A stretch of 11,483 nucleotides of DNA from DATBAK01 sp036787815 (GTDB lineage: Bacteria > Actinomycetota > Acidimicrobiia > IMCC26256 > PALSA-610). The notes under the pieces were generated by a model, which saw only the letters and a list, made by a program, of their open reading frames with translations, was not told the DNA's origin and did not search any database. Position 1 is the stretch's first letter, and each line of letters begins with the position of its first letter. The stretch is from assembly GCA_036787815.1 (NCBI GenBank), contig DAIQOP010000120.1:1-11483 (forward strand). Direction: 5' to 3'. A program made the translations under genes and the position numbers. Below, piece after piece: positions 1-7,119 of the stretch.

Positions 1-201
1 CTCGCACGCGTCAAAGCGGGCGAACCCGTAACGATCACCGTGAACGGACGGGCCGTCGCCACTCTGCAGCCAGTGCGTGAGCGGCGTCGGTGGATCGGGC
101 GCGATCAGTTCGTCGGACGGCTCGCGCAGGCCGATGCCGGGCTCACGTCGGAACTCGCCGATCTCGCCCCGGACACGACCGACGATCTGTCGCTCGCGTG
201 A
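1..201 (+). CDS. Phd/YefM-type antitoxin, C-terminal part (5' end outside window)
   Basis: The frame is open from base 1 to the TGA at 199-201 and gives 66 residues. It begins LARVKAGEPVTITVNGRAVA, which matches the second half of the Phd/YefM DNA-binding domain (the 'V..GE.V.IT..GRPVA.L.P' pattern). The remainder, rich in Asp and Leu, resembles the flexible tail that wraps and neutralises a PIN toxin. In this family the antitoxin binds its own promoter and the toxin, so the missing upstream region should hold the operator. Its stop overlaps the start of the PIN toxin gene by four bases (GTGA), the usual coupled antitoxin-toxin order. The N-terminus cannot be seen, so completeness is unknown. 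Confidence 0.85.
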   Translation, partial: LARVKAGEPVTITVNGRAVATLQPVRERRRWIGRDQFVGRLAQADAGLTSELADLAPDTTDDLSLA

Positions 202-584
202 CGGCAGGCATCGCTGACACGAGCGTCTTCATCGCCCGCGAGTCTGGACGCGCGCTCGACGCCTCCGCCCTCCCTGACGACCTCGCCGTGTCGATCATCA
301 CCATCGGCGAACTGCGAGCCGGTGTCCTCGCCGCCGTCGACGTCGACACGCGCGATCGCAGGCTTGCGACTTTCTCCGCCGCCCAAGCGCTCGACCCCAT
401 ACCGATCGACGAACCGGTCGCCGACGCATGGGCACGACTGCGAATTCTCCTGCGAGACTCCGGACAACGAATGCCGGTCAACGACTCCTGGATCGCAGCA
501 ACCGCGATCGCTCTTGGCGTTGCGATCGTGACCCAGGACGATGACTACGCCGACGTACCTGGCCTCACAGTGATCAGGGCATAG
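198..584 (+). CDS. vapC: VapC-family PIN-domain toxin ribonuclease
   Basis: 128 residues, the normal length for VapC. The PIN-domain acidic residues are in place: D7 (IADTSVF), E38 (ITIGELRAG), D96 (VNDSWIAA) and D114/D116 (TQDDDY). These bind Mg2+ and cut RNA in characterised VapC proteins; many target tRNA or rRNA, but the target here cannot be read from sequence. I chose the GTG at 198 because it overlaps the antitoxin stop and places the first catalytic Asp at residue 7, as in the family. An ATG at 90 in the same frame would add 36 residues that lie over the antitoxin coding sequence and have no PIN homology. Expression is expected to be translationally coupled to the antitoxin, with autorepression by the complex. 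All key residues are present, so the toxin looks intact. Confidence 0.92.
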   Translation: MTAGIADTSVFIARESGRALDASALPDDLAVSIITIGELRAGVLAAVDVDTRDRRLATFSAAQALDPIPIDEPVADAWARLRILLRDSGQRMPVNDSWIAATAIALGVAIVTQDDDYADVPGLTVIRA

Positions 585-637
585 GCGCGTTCGCCAGACA
601 CGCAAGCGGGCTCGCCACGTCGTCGACGGGCAGCAGC

Positions 638-688
638 CACGTCGGCGGGTTGCCCCCGACGTGTTCCGGCCCGCACGTCTGCGGGCTG
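638..688 (+). terminator. Two adjacent hairpins after the toxin gene, possible terminator
   Basis: The first inverted repeat pairs CACGTCGG (638-645) with CCGACGTG (656-663); GGG/CCC inside extends it around a 3-base loop, with one bulged C. The second pairs GCCCGCA (669-675) with TGCGGGC (680-686) over a 4-base loop and extends one G-T and one C-G pair outward. They lie 54 bases after the vapC stop and 63 before the next start. No T-run follows either, so this is not a classical intrinsic terminator. Position suggests termination or 3'-end protection. Confidence 0.35.
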
Positions 689-738
689 ATGCACGGTGCC
701 GGTCGGGTCCGGTTCGGGGTGCTTCGCCAGACCCGGCC

Positions 739-744
739 GGAGGT
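739..744 (+). promoter_or_regulatory. Shine-Dalgarno site fixing the start of the lipoprotein hydrolase
   Basis: GGAGGT lies 6 bases before the ATG at 751. The same frame is open further upstream, with an ATG at 661, but that start would put 30 residues before a lipoprotein signal peptide. The ribosome site and the signal peptide therefore agree on 751. Confidence 0.8.
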
Positions 745-750
745 GGTGCA

Positions 751-1776
751 ATGGACGAGATGCCGGTCTCGCGTCCACACGCCACAATCGCCGTGCTCGT
801 CGCGGTTGTCGTCACCGGATGCACGAGCTCGGGTCGCGCGGTCACCGAGCGCACGACACGGACTGCGGTCACGCCGCATCCCGCGCCGACGGCGCCAGTC
901 ACGCGCGAACCATCGTCGCTGCCGGTCACGATCCGGTCGTCCACGACCACGATCGCGGACGGGCCGCCGTGGCTCGTCGCGCGCGCCGAAATCGTCTACA
1001 CCGATCAGACTCGAGCGACGCCGGCGCGAGGGTCGCAGCCCGCGCATGCCGGGCGGATGTTGCGCACGACCTTGCTGTGGCCGACGACCCGCCGCGGGCC
1101 CTTGGCGCCGGGCCGTCATCCGCTGGTCGTGTTCGCACACGGCTACGCGACCTCGGCGGCCACCTACGCCGGACTACTCGGCGACCTCGTCGCGGCCGGG
1201 TTCGTGGTTGGAGCGCCGGAACTGCCCGGAGAGAGCAGCGCGCTCCCAGGCCCGCCGATCGAGGCGGATCTCGTGAACGAACCGTGCGATCTCGAGTTCG
1301 TCGCCGCGTCGATCGAGCACGACGCGCCCAACGCGATCGCGGCTGCGGTCGTGGGAGCGCCGGTCGTATTCGCCGGCCACTCCGACGGGGCGACCGCCGC
1401 GGCGGCCGCGGCGTACATGTCGCGTTGCGCAGGCCCGCCTGCGCGCGCCGTCGTCGCGCTCTCACCCGACGACGTCGCCATGAGCGGCGCCTACCGTTTC
1501 GGTGCTCCGCCGCCTCTGCTCGCTGCGACGGGCACGGCAGACGAGATCAACCCGTTGGCGCACACGCTCGCCCTGTGGAACCACGTACCCGCGTCGGCAT
1601 GGCTCCTCACCGTCGACGGCGGTTCCCATTTGGGCACGTTCACCACCGATCCCGATCGCGGCCGCGTCGATGCGATCATCGTCGACTTCGTCCTCGCGGA
1701 GGTCGAGCACGACCCGACCGCGGCGGCGCGCCTCGCATCAGCCTCTGCCGGGCGCCTCCACATCCGCCGTCGGTGA
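751..1776 (+). CDS. Secreted alpha/beta-hydrolase lipoprotein (dienelactone hydrolase/PAF-acetylhydrolase-like esterase)
   Basis: 341 residues. A lipoprotein signal peptide runs to residue 23, with lipobox VTGC and acylated Cys24. A Ser/Thr/Pro-rich linker (about 25-75) separates it from an alpha/beta-hydrolase fold. Visible catalytic features are the oxyanion strand HPLVVFAHGY (around 123-132), the nucleophile elbow GHSDGA with Ser211, the acid Asp264 in GTADEINP and His293 in DGGSHLGTF. The order and spacing fit the chlorophyllase/PET-hydrolase/PAF-acetylhydrolase branch. It probably acts outside the membrane on an ester; the substrate cannot be told. It stands alone between the toxin gene and a convergent gene, so neighbours give no clue. 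The fold and export are well supported, the specificity is not. Confidence 0.85.
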   Translation: MDEMPVSRPHATIAVLVAVVVTGCTSSGRAVTERTTRTAVTPHPAPTAPVTREPSSLPVTIRSSTTTIADGPPWLVARAEIVYTDQTRATPARGSQPAHAGRMLRTTLLWPTTRRGPLAPGRHPLVVFAHGYATSAATYAGLLGDLVAAGFVVGAPELPGESSALPGPPIEADLVNEPCDLEFVAASIEHDAPNAIAAAVVGAPVVFAGHSDGATAAAAAAYMSRCAGPPARAVVALSPDDVAMSGAYRFGAPPPLLAATGTADEINPLAHTLALWNHVPASAWLLTVDGGSHLGTFTTDPDRGRVDAIIVDFVLAEVEHDPTAAARLASASAGRLHIRRR

Positions 1777-1796
1777 ATGCCAGGTTGTCGATCGTC

Positions 1797-1820
1797 CGTG
1801 GCGCGCGGTGTGAAGCCACG
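1797..1820. terminator. Weak inverted repeat between convergent genes
   Basis: CGTGGC (1797-1802) pairs with GCCACG (1815-1820) over a 12-base loop, within the 53-base gap between two converging genes. The position suits a bidirectional terminator, but the stem is short, the loop is long and there is no T-run on either strand. Confidence 0.2.
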
Positions 1821-1829
1821 CGTTGGGGC

Positions 1830-2654
1830 TCAGAGTGGAAAGACGTTGTCGCCTTTGACCCGCGATGGCTTTCCCAGAGGGAAGCGCGCGGCGAGCATTG
1901 CGGAGAACTCGGGCCAACCGGTCGACGCCGTATTGACCAGCGCGCGGTGCGTCTCGCCCAGCGTGTCGCGTCCATGCGTGACGATGTCGACCCAGCCGGC
2001 CCCGAGCTGAGAGTGCAAGTAGTTCAAGAACAGGACCGCGCAGCCAATTGAGACGGGATTCTGGTCGGTGTGGTCGTTGTGGTCGACGAAGTTGGGGCGA
2101 TCCGAGTCGAGCCAGGCGGCGGCGGTGGCGAAGCCGTTGAGCTGCGCGGGATAGAGCTGCGTGGAGAGGACGCGCGAGAGCGCTTCGCCGTTGCTGGCAC
2201 CGCAATTCCATCCCGAGCCCTGCGCCGCGGCGAACACCTCGACGACCTCCGCCATGATCACCATCTCGACGAGGTCGATGTTGTGGCCGCTGAACGCAGC
2301 CGCGTGAATCTCGGTCGCGGAGCAGTTGGCGTGGAACGCCCCGAACTGACCACGGACGATCAAACATCTCATCGGCTCTCCGGGCAAGACGAGGCCACCG
2401 AACCACGATTGCAGCTGCGCGAAATCGCGCTCGCAGGTACGGAGCACCCCGCTTGCCAGCGTCACGCCCGCATGACCCAGTGCGTGTTGGTACGCCACGA
2501 CGAAGTGTTCGGTCGATCCAGCCTCGGAGAACACCGCGCCGTGCCGGGCGCGCTGCACGACGACGACGGTGATCTCCTCGTCTGGGTGACGCAGCACGTG
2601 AACGCCCGGGTCTTCGGTCGGAAGAACAGACAAGACGGCATCACGACCCGACAT
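1830..2654 (-). CDS. Uncharacterised 274-residue protein with degenerate zinc-peptidase-like core
   Basis: I do not recognise a named function. The protein has no obvious signal peptide or membrane segment. Its most distinctive part is residues 130-170: a helix ending AEVVEVF (135-141), then GWNCGASNGEALSRVL (149-163) and QLYP. In a gluzincin metallopeptidase one expects HExxH followed about 20 residues later by a Glu; here the two His positions are Ala135 and Glu139, and Glu157 sits where the third ligand would be. Farther on, WLDSDRPNFV and SIGCAVLFLNYL precede a C-terminal region. I recall similar proteins annotated only as hypothetical in soil bacteria. The ATG at 2654 has a poor ribosome site; a GTG about 35 codons upstream is possible, so the N-terminus is uncertain. 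It is divergent from the MMPL gene and convergent with the hydrolase. Confidence 0.7.
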   Translation of the reverse strand: MSGRDAVLSVLPTEDPGVHVLRHPDEEITVVVVQRARHGAVFSEAGSTEHFVVAYQHALGHAGVTLASGVLRTCERDFAQLQSWFGGLVLPGEPMRCLIVRGQFGAFHANCSATEIHAAAFSGHNIDLVEMVIMAEVVEVFAAAQGSGWNCGASNGEALSRVLSTQLYPAQLNGFATAAAWLDSDRPNFVDHNDHTDQNPVSIGCAVLFLNYLHSQLGAGWVDIVTHGRDTLGETHRALVNTASTGWPEFSAMLAARFPLGKPSRVKGDNVFPL

Positions 2655-2795
2655 CTTCAAGGCGCGGCACGTCGCCGCGCACGACAGTCTGCCCGACCTA
2701 CCAGCCGTCGACTCGGTCAGCCGCGGATCGGGAAGAACCGACGGCACCGCTAAGGTCGCGAGGCCTCTTCCGTCCCCCCGTGAGAAGGGCCCTCG
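2655..2795. promoter_or_regulatory. Divergent intergenic region with presumed promoters for both flanking genes
   Basis: This 141-base gap separates two divergent genes, so both must be served from here unless the minus-strand gene starts farther upstream. GAGAAGGG at about 2781-2788 is a plausible ribosome site for the transporter ATG at 2796. A TAAGGT element at 2751-2756 could be a -10 box, but no convincing -35 element accompanies it. Confidence 0.35.
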
Positions 2796-4985
2796 ATGCT
2801 GAGCCGCTTGGCGCACTGGTGCTATCGCCGTCGACGGCTCGTGCTCGGCCTCTGGGTCATCTTGTTGATCGGCAGCCAGATCGTGAGCTCGGCCGCCGGT
2901 GGCAAGTCGTCGATGAGCTTCAAGCTCCCGGCGAGCGACTCGCAACGCGCGCAGAACCTCCTCGCCGGCCGGTTCGCTTCGGAGTCGGGCGCGACGGGCA
3001 ACGTCGTGATTGCCGCGCCGTCGGGTGTGAAGAGCCCGGCGATCGAAGCGCGAGCCAACGCCCTGTTCGCCGGGATCGCGCGTGTGCCGCACGTCGTCGA
3101 GGTCACGAGCCCGTACAGCGCGCAGGGCACAAACCAGATCTCGCGTGATGGAACGATCGCGTTCGCGCAGATCCACTTCGACGCGAACATCGACAAGCTC
3201 ACGAGCGCAACGGCCGACCCGGTGAAGACCCTCGCGGCCCGGGCCCGCGCTTCGGGCTTCGACGTCGCGCTCTCGGGCACCATGTTCCAGAGCCGGAAAC
3301 CGCCGGGTGGAACGGAGCTCGTCGGAATCCTCGCGGCGATGGTCATCTTGTTGATCGCGTTCGGTTCGGTACTCGCGATGGGTTTGCCGATCCTGACCGC
3401 CCTGTTCGGAATCGGCGTCGGTCTCGCCGGTGTGAGCCTGCTCGCGAACGTGTTCTCGATGCCGACCTTCGCCGGCATCCTTGCGGCGATGATCGGCATC
3501 GGTGTCGGAATCGACTACGCGCTGTTCATCGTGACCCGGTACCGCCAAGCCCTCAACGCCGGATTCGATCCCGAACGCGCAATCGTCAAATCGGTGACGA
3601 CGTCGGGCAAGGCCGTGGTGTTCGCAGGATCCACGGTCGTCATCTCGCTGCTCGGCATGTTCGCAATGGGGCTCTCGTTCGTGCGCGGGCTCGCGGTCGG
3701 CGCCTCGCTGGCGGTCGTGTTCACGATGCTCGCTTCGGTGACGCTCCTCCCTGCGGTGCTCGGCTTCGTCGGGACCAATATCGACAAGCTCGCGCTTCCT
3801 TGGACCAAGCGCAGCGCAACCAGCGGCCGCACCACCGTCGCCTACCGGTGGAGTCGACTGATCCAGCGCCGACCCTGGACCTTCGCGTTGGCGGGTTTCG
3901 CGGTCCTCATCACGTTCGCGCTTCCGGTGTTCTCGATCACCCTCGGCAACTCGGACGCCGGCAACAACCCGAAGTCGGACACCACGCGCATTTCCTACGA
4001 CCTGCTCGCCAAGGGATTCGGGCCCGGTTTCAACGGTCCGCTCCTCGTCGCGGTCGAGGTTCCCGACCAGCACGCCGCAACCGCGCTCCCCGCACTACGG
4101 GACGCGATCGCGCGCGTGCCCGGCGTCGTCGAGGTGACGCCTGCGCGCCTCGGCCCGTCCGGTACCGCGGCCGTCATGCAGGTCTTTCCCGCGACCGGCC
4201 CCCAGGACCAACAGACCGTCGCGCTGATCCACAACCTGCGCGCCCACGTGATCCCCGCGGCCACGGCGGGCACCGGCCTCGTCGTGCACGTCGGCGGAAG
4301 CGCCGCGACCTTCGTCGACCTCTCCAACTTCCTCGGCGCGCATCTGCCGATCTTCATGGTCGTGGTGCTCGGCCTGTCGTTCCTGTTGCTGCTCATGGTG
4401 TTTCGGTCGCTCGTCGTCCCGCTCAAAGCCGTGATCATGAACGTCTTGTCGATCGGCGCGGCGTACGGCGTGCTCGTTGCCGTGTTCCAATGGGGTTGGG
4501 GCGCCGGGATCATCGGGGTCGGGAAGAAGGGACCCATCGAGAGCTTCATCCCGATGATGATGTTCGCCGTCATCTTCGGGCTCAGCATGGACTACGAAAT
4601 CTTCCTGCTCAGCCGCATCAAGGAGGAGTTCGACAAGACGGGCAACAACGCCGAAGCCGTCGCCGACGGGCTCGCGCACACCGCACGCGTCATTACCGCC
4701 GCCGCCGCGATCATGGTCTGCGTCTTTGGATCCTTCGTCCTCGGCGGCGAACGCGTGATCAAGGAATTCGGGCTCGGGCTCGCCGTCGCGATCCTCATCG
4801 ACGCGACACTCGTTCGCATGATCCTGGTTCCCGCAACCATGGAACTCCTCGGCAACGCCAACTGGTGGCTCCCGCAGCGGCTCGCACGGCTCCTTCCCAA
4901 CGTCCACATCGAGGGCACCGCGGACGGCGAGCTCGACGAGGAGCTCAGCCTGCTGCTCGAGCACGGCGACGTCGCCAAGCGATGA
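2796..4985 (+). CDS. MMPL/RND-family membrane transporter
   Basis: 729 residues, typical for a YdfJ/MmpL-type protein without extra domains. The topology is the RND duplication: TM1 (about 14-32), an extracytoplasmic porter domain (33-170), a TM block (about 172-325), TM7 (360-382), a second porter domain (383-515) and a final TM block (about 516-682), then a short acidic cytoplasmic tail. The Asp-Tyr pairs that carry proton coupling in MmpL proteins are present in both halves: D240-Y241 in GIGVGIDYALF and D599-Y600 in FGLSMDYEIF. Family members export lipids, siderophores or drugs using the proton gradient. The long C-terminal domain of mycobacterial MmpL3 is absent. No lipid synthesis gene or regulator is adjacent, so the cargo cannot be inferred. 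Confidence 0.93.
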   Translation: MLSRLAHWCYRRRRLVLGLWVILLIGSQIVSSAAGGKSSMSFKLPASDSQRAQNLLAGRFASESGATGNVVIAAPSGVKSPAIEARANALFAGIARVPHVVEVTSPYSAQGTNQISRDGTIAFAQIHFDANIDKLTSATADPVKTLAARARASGFDVALSGTMFQSRKPPGGTELVGILAAMVILLIAFGSVLAMGLPILTALFGIGVGLAGVSLLANVFSMPTFAGILAAMIGIGVGIDYALFIVTRYRQALNAGFDPERAIVKSVTTSGKAVVFAGSTVVISLLGMFAMGLSFVRGLAVGASLAVVFTMLASVTLLPAVLGFVGTNIDKLALPWTKRSATSGRTTVAYRWSRLIQRRPWTFALAGFAVLITFALPVFSITLGNSDAGNNPKSDTTRISYDLLAKGFGPGFNGPLLVAVEVPDQHAATALPALRDAIARVPGVVEVTPARLGPSGTAAVMQVFPATGPQDQQTVALIHNLRAHVIPAATAGTGLVVHVGGSAATFVDLSNFLGAHLPIFMVVVLGLSFLLLLMVFRSLVVPLKAVIMNVLSIGAAYGVLVAVFQWGWGAGIIGVGKKGPIESFIPMMMFAVIFGLSMDYEIFLLSRIKEEFDKTGNNAEAVADGLAHTARVITAAAAIMVCVFGSFVLGGERVIKEFGLGLAVAILIDATLVRMILVPATMELLGNANWWLPQRLARLLPNVHIEGTADGELDEELSLLLEHGDVAKR

Positions 4986-5099
4986 CAACGACGAGCCCGT
5001 CCGTCGTGTTGCATCACGGGGGAATGCGGATGCCGGGCGCGTGAGCCGCCGGGGGAAGATCACCGCGATGGCCGTCGTCGACGGGTGCGGCGCGCGTTG

Positions 5100-5534
5100 C
5101 TACAACGGCGGGTTGACGGGCCGGTAGCGCAGCAGGGTGATGCCGTCGGTGATGTGGTCGAAGACGGGTTCGACGGGCATGTCGGCGTGGAGGGTGCGCG
5201 CTGCCGCGTCGACGAGGGTGGTCGACAGGTGGACGCCTTCGTCGAGTTCTACGATGGCGAGCCACTGCGGGACGTGGTCGGCGAACATCGGCGCCGTGGC
5301 GCGTCGTGCCACGGACCATGTGAGGAGCTTGCCGCGCCCCGATACGTCGTGCCACCGGAGTTCGTCGGAGAGACACTCGGGGCAACGCACGCGCGGATAG
5401 TGCACCCAAGCGCCGCACGCGTCGCACCGCTGGATTCGGATGCGGTCGTGGTCGAGTGCGTCCCAGAACGGTGCCGAGGTTGGAGTAGGGACCGGCCGCG
5501 GTGGGGAGAGCAGCTCGGCGGGGATATCGAACAT
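5100..5534 (-). CDS. DUF35 zinc-ribbon/OB-fold protein, partner of the thiolase-like protein
   Basis: 144 residues. An N-terminal helix (about 20-34, APFWDALDHDRIRI) leads into a rubredoxin-like zinc ribbon with Cys37, Cys40, Cys51 and Cys54 (RCDACGAW and VRCPECLS). An OB-fold follows (about 62-140). This is the standard two-part DUF35 architecture. Characterised relatives bind thiolase-fold or MaoC-fold enzymes and help position acyl-CoA, as ChsH2 does with Ltp2 in steroid side-chain breakdown. The ATG at 5534 lies two bases after the stop of the upstream thiolase-like gene, so the two are almost certainly co-transcribed and translationally coupled. A longer open frame upstream overlaps that gene and has no family match. 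The specific acyl-CoA is unknown. Confidence 0.92.
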   Translation of the reverse strand: MFDIPAELLSPPRPVPTPTSAPFWDALDHDRIRIQRCDACGAWVHYPRVRCPECLSDELRWHDVSGRGKLLTWSVARRATAPMFADHVPQWLAIVELDEGVHLSTTLVDAAARTLHADMPVEPVFDHITDGITLLRYRPVNPPL

Positions 5535-5536
5535 GA

Positions 5537-6748
5537 TCAGGCTCCTTGCAGGATCAACGCCGCCTGCTCGCTCATCACGCCGCCGGTACCAGACACGAAC
5601 GCAGTGTGGTGAGCCGCGAGCTGGCGGTTGCCGGCGCGCGCCTGGATTTGGCGCACAGCCTCCACGACGTGCGACATCCCGCCGGCGAGTCTCGACTGGC
5701 CGCAGCCAAGTTGGCCGCCGTGTGTGTTGCACGGAAAGTCACCGCGATACGACAAGTCGTGGTCGCGTACGAACTGCATCCCTTCGCCCTTACCGCAGAA
5801 GCCGGAGTCCTCGATCGACAACAGTGCAGTGATCGAATAGCAGTCGTAGAGCTGCACCATGTCGACATCGCTGCGACCAATGCCGGCCATCGAGAACGCG
5901 CGGTCAGCGGCTGGACCGATAGGCGTGCGCGTGAGGTCAGGCGTATAGGTCGGCGTCTTGTGCATGACGTGCTCACCGAAGCCGGTCACGAACGCGGCCC
6001 GGTGCCGGACGGTGCGGGCACGCTCGCGGGAGGTCACGACGATTGCGGCGCCACCGTGACAGGGCATCACGATCTCCAGCAGGTGCAACGGATCGGAGAT
6101 CATCGGTGAAGCCAGCACCTCGTCGATCGTGACCGGCTTGCCGAACCACACGGCGTTCGGATTGACCGCGGCGCTCACGCGCTGATCGGCGACAATCTTG
6201 GCGCGGGCGCGCTCGTCCCATCCATACGTCTCGTGGTAGCGCATCGCGTACGCGGCGAACCCGGCATTCTGGGCGAGGTGCCCGTAGGGGATCTCGAACT
6301 CGGCCTGCGGCGAGCCGTACACGTTGCTCGACGCGCCGTAGAGGATCCGTGGGTCGAACGGCGGCCGCACCGGTGGCTGGGGTGACGCGTGCGCCGGAGC
6401 CGCGATCACCACGACATTGCACAACCCGAGTTCGATCGCCGCGGCCGCGCGCCACACGCCACCAACCGGTCCGGCGCCGCCGAGGTCGACGCGTTCGGCG
6501 AGGTTGACGTGCCAGCCGCAATACTCGGCGACCGTGGCCGGCACGAAGTGCTCGGCCTCCATCACGTCGCCGCCGCACACGATCCCGTCGACCTCACGGG
6601 CTGCGATGCCGGCGTCGGCAAGGGCCGCCGCTGCAAGATCAGCCCACTGTTCGATCGTGAATCGCGGAGTGCCGCCAAAGCGGCGCTCTGACGGCCGTTC
6701 GGTGAACCCGACGACCGCCGCGTCGCCACGTAGCCCCATGTTCGTCAT
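5537..6748 (-). CDS. SCP-x/lipid-transfer thiolase-like protein lacking the catalytic cysteines
   Basis: 403 residues from the ATG at 6748, which follows AAGGAG at a short 3-base spacing; the ATG at 6739 is an alternative. The thiolase fold is recognisable throughout: VVGFTE near the N-terminus, ADAGIAAREVDGIVCGG (44-60), MVQLYDCYSI (298-306) and NTHGG (341-345). The region where thiolases carry the nucleophilic Cys reads GGAGPVGGVW (90-99) with no Cys. The C-terminal GHP motif is GQS (350-352), and the usual C-x-G loop is SGTGG (386-390). His343 is kept. Claisen chemistry through Cys is therefore unlikely. The DUF35 partner immediately downstream suggests an Ltp2-like aldolase or a lyase on acyl-CoA, perhaps a sterol or branched side chain. 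Tyr301 and Tyr304 are candidate catalytic residues, by loose analogy only. Confidence 0.88.
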   Translation of the reverse strand: MTNMGLRGDAAVVGFTERPSERRFGGTPRFTIEQWADLAAAALADAGIAAREVDGIVCGGDVMEAEHFVPATVAEYCGWHVNLAERVDLGGAGPVGGVWRAAAAIELGLCNVVVIAAPAHASPQPPVRPPFDPRILYGASSNVYGSPQAEFEIPYGHLAQNAGFAAYAMRYHETYGWDERARAKIVADQRVSAAVNPNAVWFGKPVTIDEVLASPMISDPLHLLEIVMPCHGGAAIVVTSRERARTVRHRAAFVTGFGEHVMHKTPTYTPDLTRTPIGPAADRAFSMAGIGRSDVDMVQLYDCYSITALLSIEDSGFCGKGEGMQFVRDHDLSYRGDFPCNTHGGQLGCGQSRLAGGMSHVVEAVRQIQARAGNRQLAAHHTAFVSGTGGVMSEQAALILQGA

Positions 6749-6782
6749 GCGCTCCTTCGCCGCAACGCCACCGAGTCTGACG

Positions 6783-6956
6783 TCAACCGCCCAGACCGAC
6801 CCAATCGGGCCCGTTGCCACACCGCGACGATCGGCGACATCGGGCGGCACGCGCGAGCAGCGCCTCGAGCGCGTGATCGATGAGGCTGGCATCCGTCGAG
6901 CCCGGATTGACTCCGCGGGCCCTCGAGAGCAGCTCCCCGTCCACCGTTGTGCTCAC
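6783..6956 (-). pseudogene. Orphan MazE/VapB-like ribbon-helix-helix antitoxin, probable remnant
   Basis: A GTG at 6956 opens a 57-residue frame. Its first 36 residues begin VSTTVDGELLSRARGV and continue with STDASLIDHALEALLAR, which fits the strand plus two helices of actinobacterial MazE/VapB-type antitoxins. After residue 36 the sequence becomes Arg/Cys-rich (AARCRRSSRC) and lacks the acidic, aromatic toxin-binding tail expected in this family, ending at TGA 6785-6783. The codon where relatives have ATG (two before the GTG) is GTT, and no ribosome site is visible. No MazF or PIN gene lies beside it; the thiolase-like gene starts 34 bases downstream on the same strand. The N-terminal match is good; whether it is expressed is doubtful. 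Confidence 0.55.
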
Positions 6957-6984
6957 ACGAACGTAGGTCGAAAGCCTCTAGTGC

Positions 6985-7105
6985 CTTCGCTTGCCGGAGG
7001 CGCAGGCTCCGACGAAGCGGTTCGGACTCTCGGGAGTCCGCGGTTTCGTGCAGCACGGGAAGCGTGACTCTCGGGAGCGAGTCGTGCGTCCGTCGGGAGG
7101 CTTCC
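6985..7105 (+). repeat. Hairpin-rich region with a 12-base direct repeat before the acylase gene
   Basis: Several inverted repeats follow one another: CTTCG (6985-6989)/CGAAG (7013-7017) enclosing CGGAG (6995-6999)/CTCCG (7007-7011); CGGACTC (7023-7029)/GAGTCCG (7034-7040); GACTC (7066-7070)/GAGTC (7079-7083), the last enclosed by GGAAGC (7058-7063)/GCTTCC (7100-7105). The 12-mer GACTCTCGGGAG occurs at 7025-7036 and again at 7066-7077, each inside an inverted repeat. The outermost stem ends just before the ribosome site of the acylase. This could be paired operators or a folded mRNA leader; chance in GC-rich DNA is not excluded. Confidence 0.45.
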
Positions 7106-7112
7106 GGGAGGT
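7106..7112 (+). promoter_or_regulatory. Shine-Dalgarno site fixing the acylase GTG start
   Basis: GGGAGGT stands 7 bases before the GTG at 7120. It overlaps another in-frame GTG at 7111, which therefore cannot use it. The start at 7120 gives a standard short n-region (ARRPR) before the signal peptide core. Confidence 0.75.
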
Positions 7113-7119
7113 GGCGAAC

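Noticed and set aside
696..2051. A 451-codon plus-strand frame overlapping the lipoprotein hydrolase.
   Set aside because: It is out of frame with the hydrolase, extremely Arg-rich and runs into the 3' end of the convergent gene.
2655..4073. The open frame of the minus-strand 274-residue gene continues far upstream, opposite the MMPL gene.
   Set aside because: The extension is Arg/Asp/Glu/His-rich low-complexity sequence antisense to a clear transporter; protein-like composition begins only near 2654.
4982..5044. A 20-codon frame whose ATG overlaps the transporter stop (ATGA).
   Set aside because: The overlap looks like coupling, but the peptide has no recognisable features and no conservation can be shown; it is also the tail of a longer shadow frame.
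5072..5084. Small hairpin CCGTC/GACGG between the convergent transporter and DUF35 genes as a terminator.
   Set aside because: The stem is only 5 bp, there is no T-run, and such repeats are frequent by chance in this GC-rich sequence.
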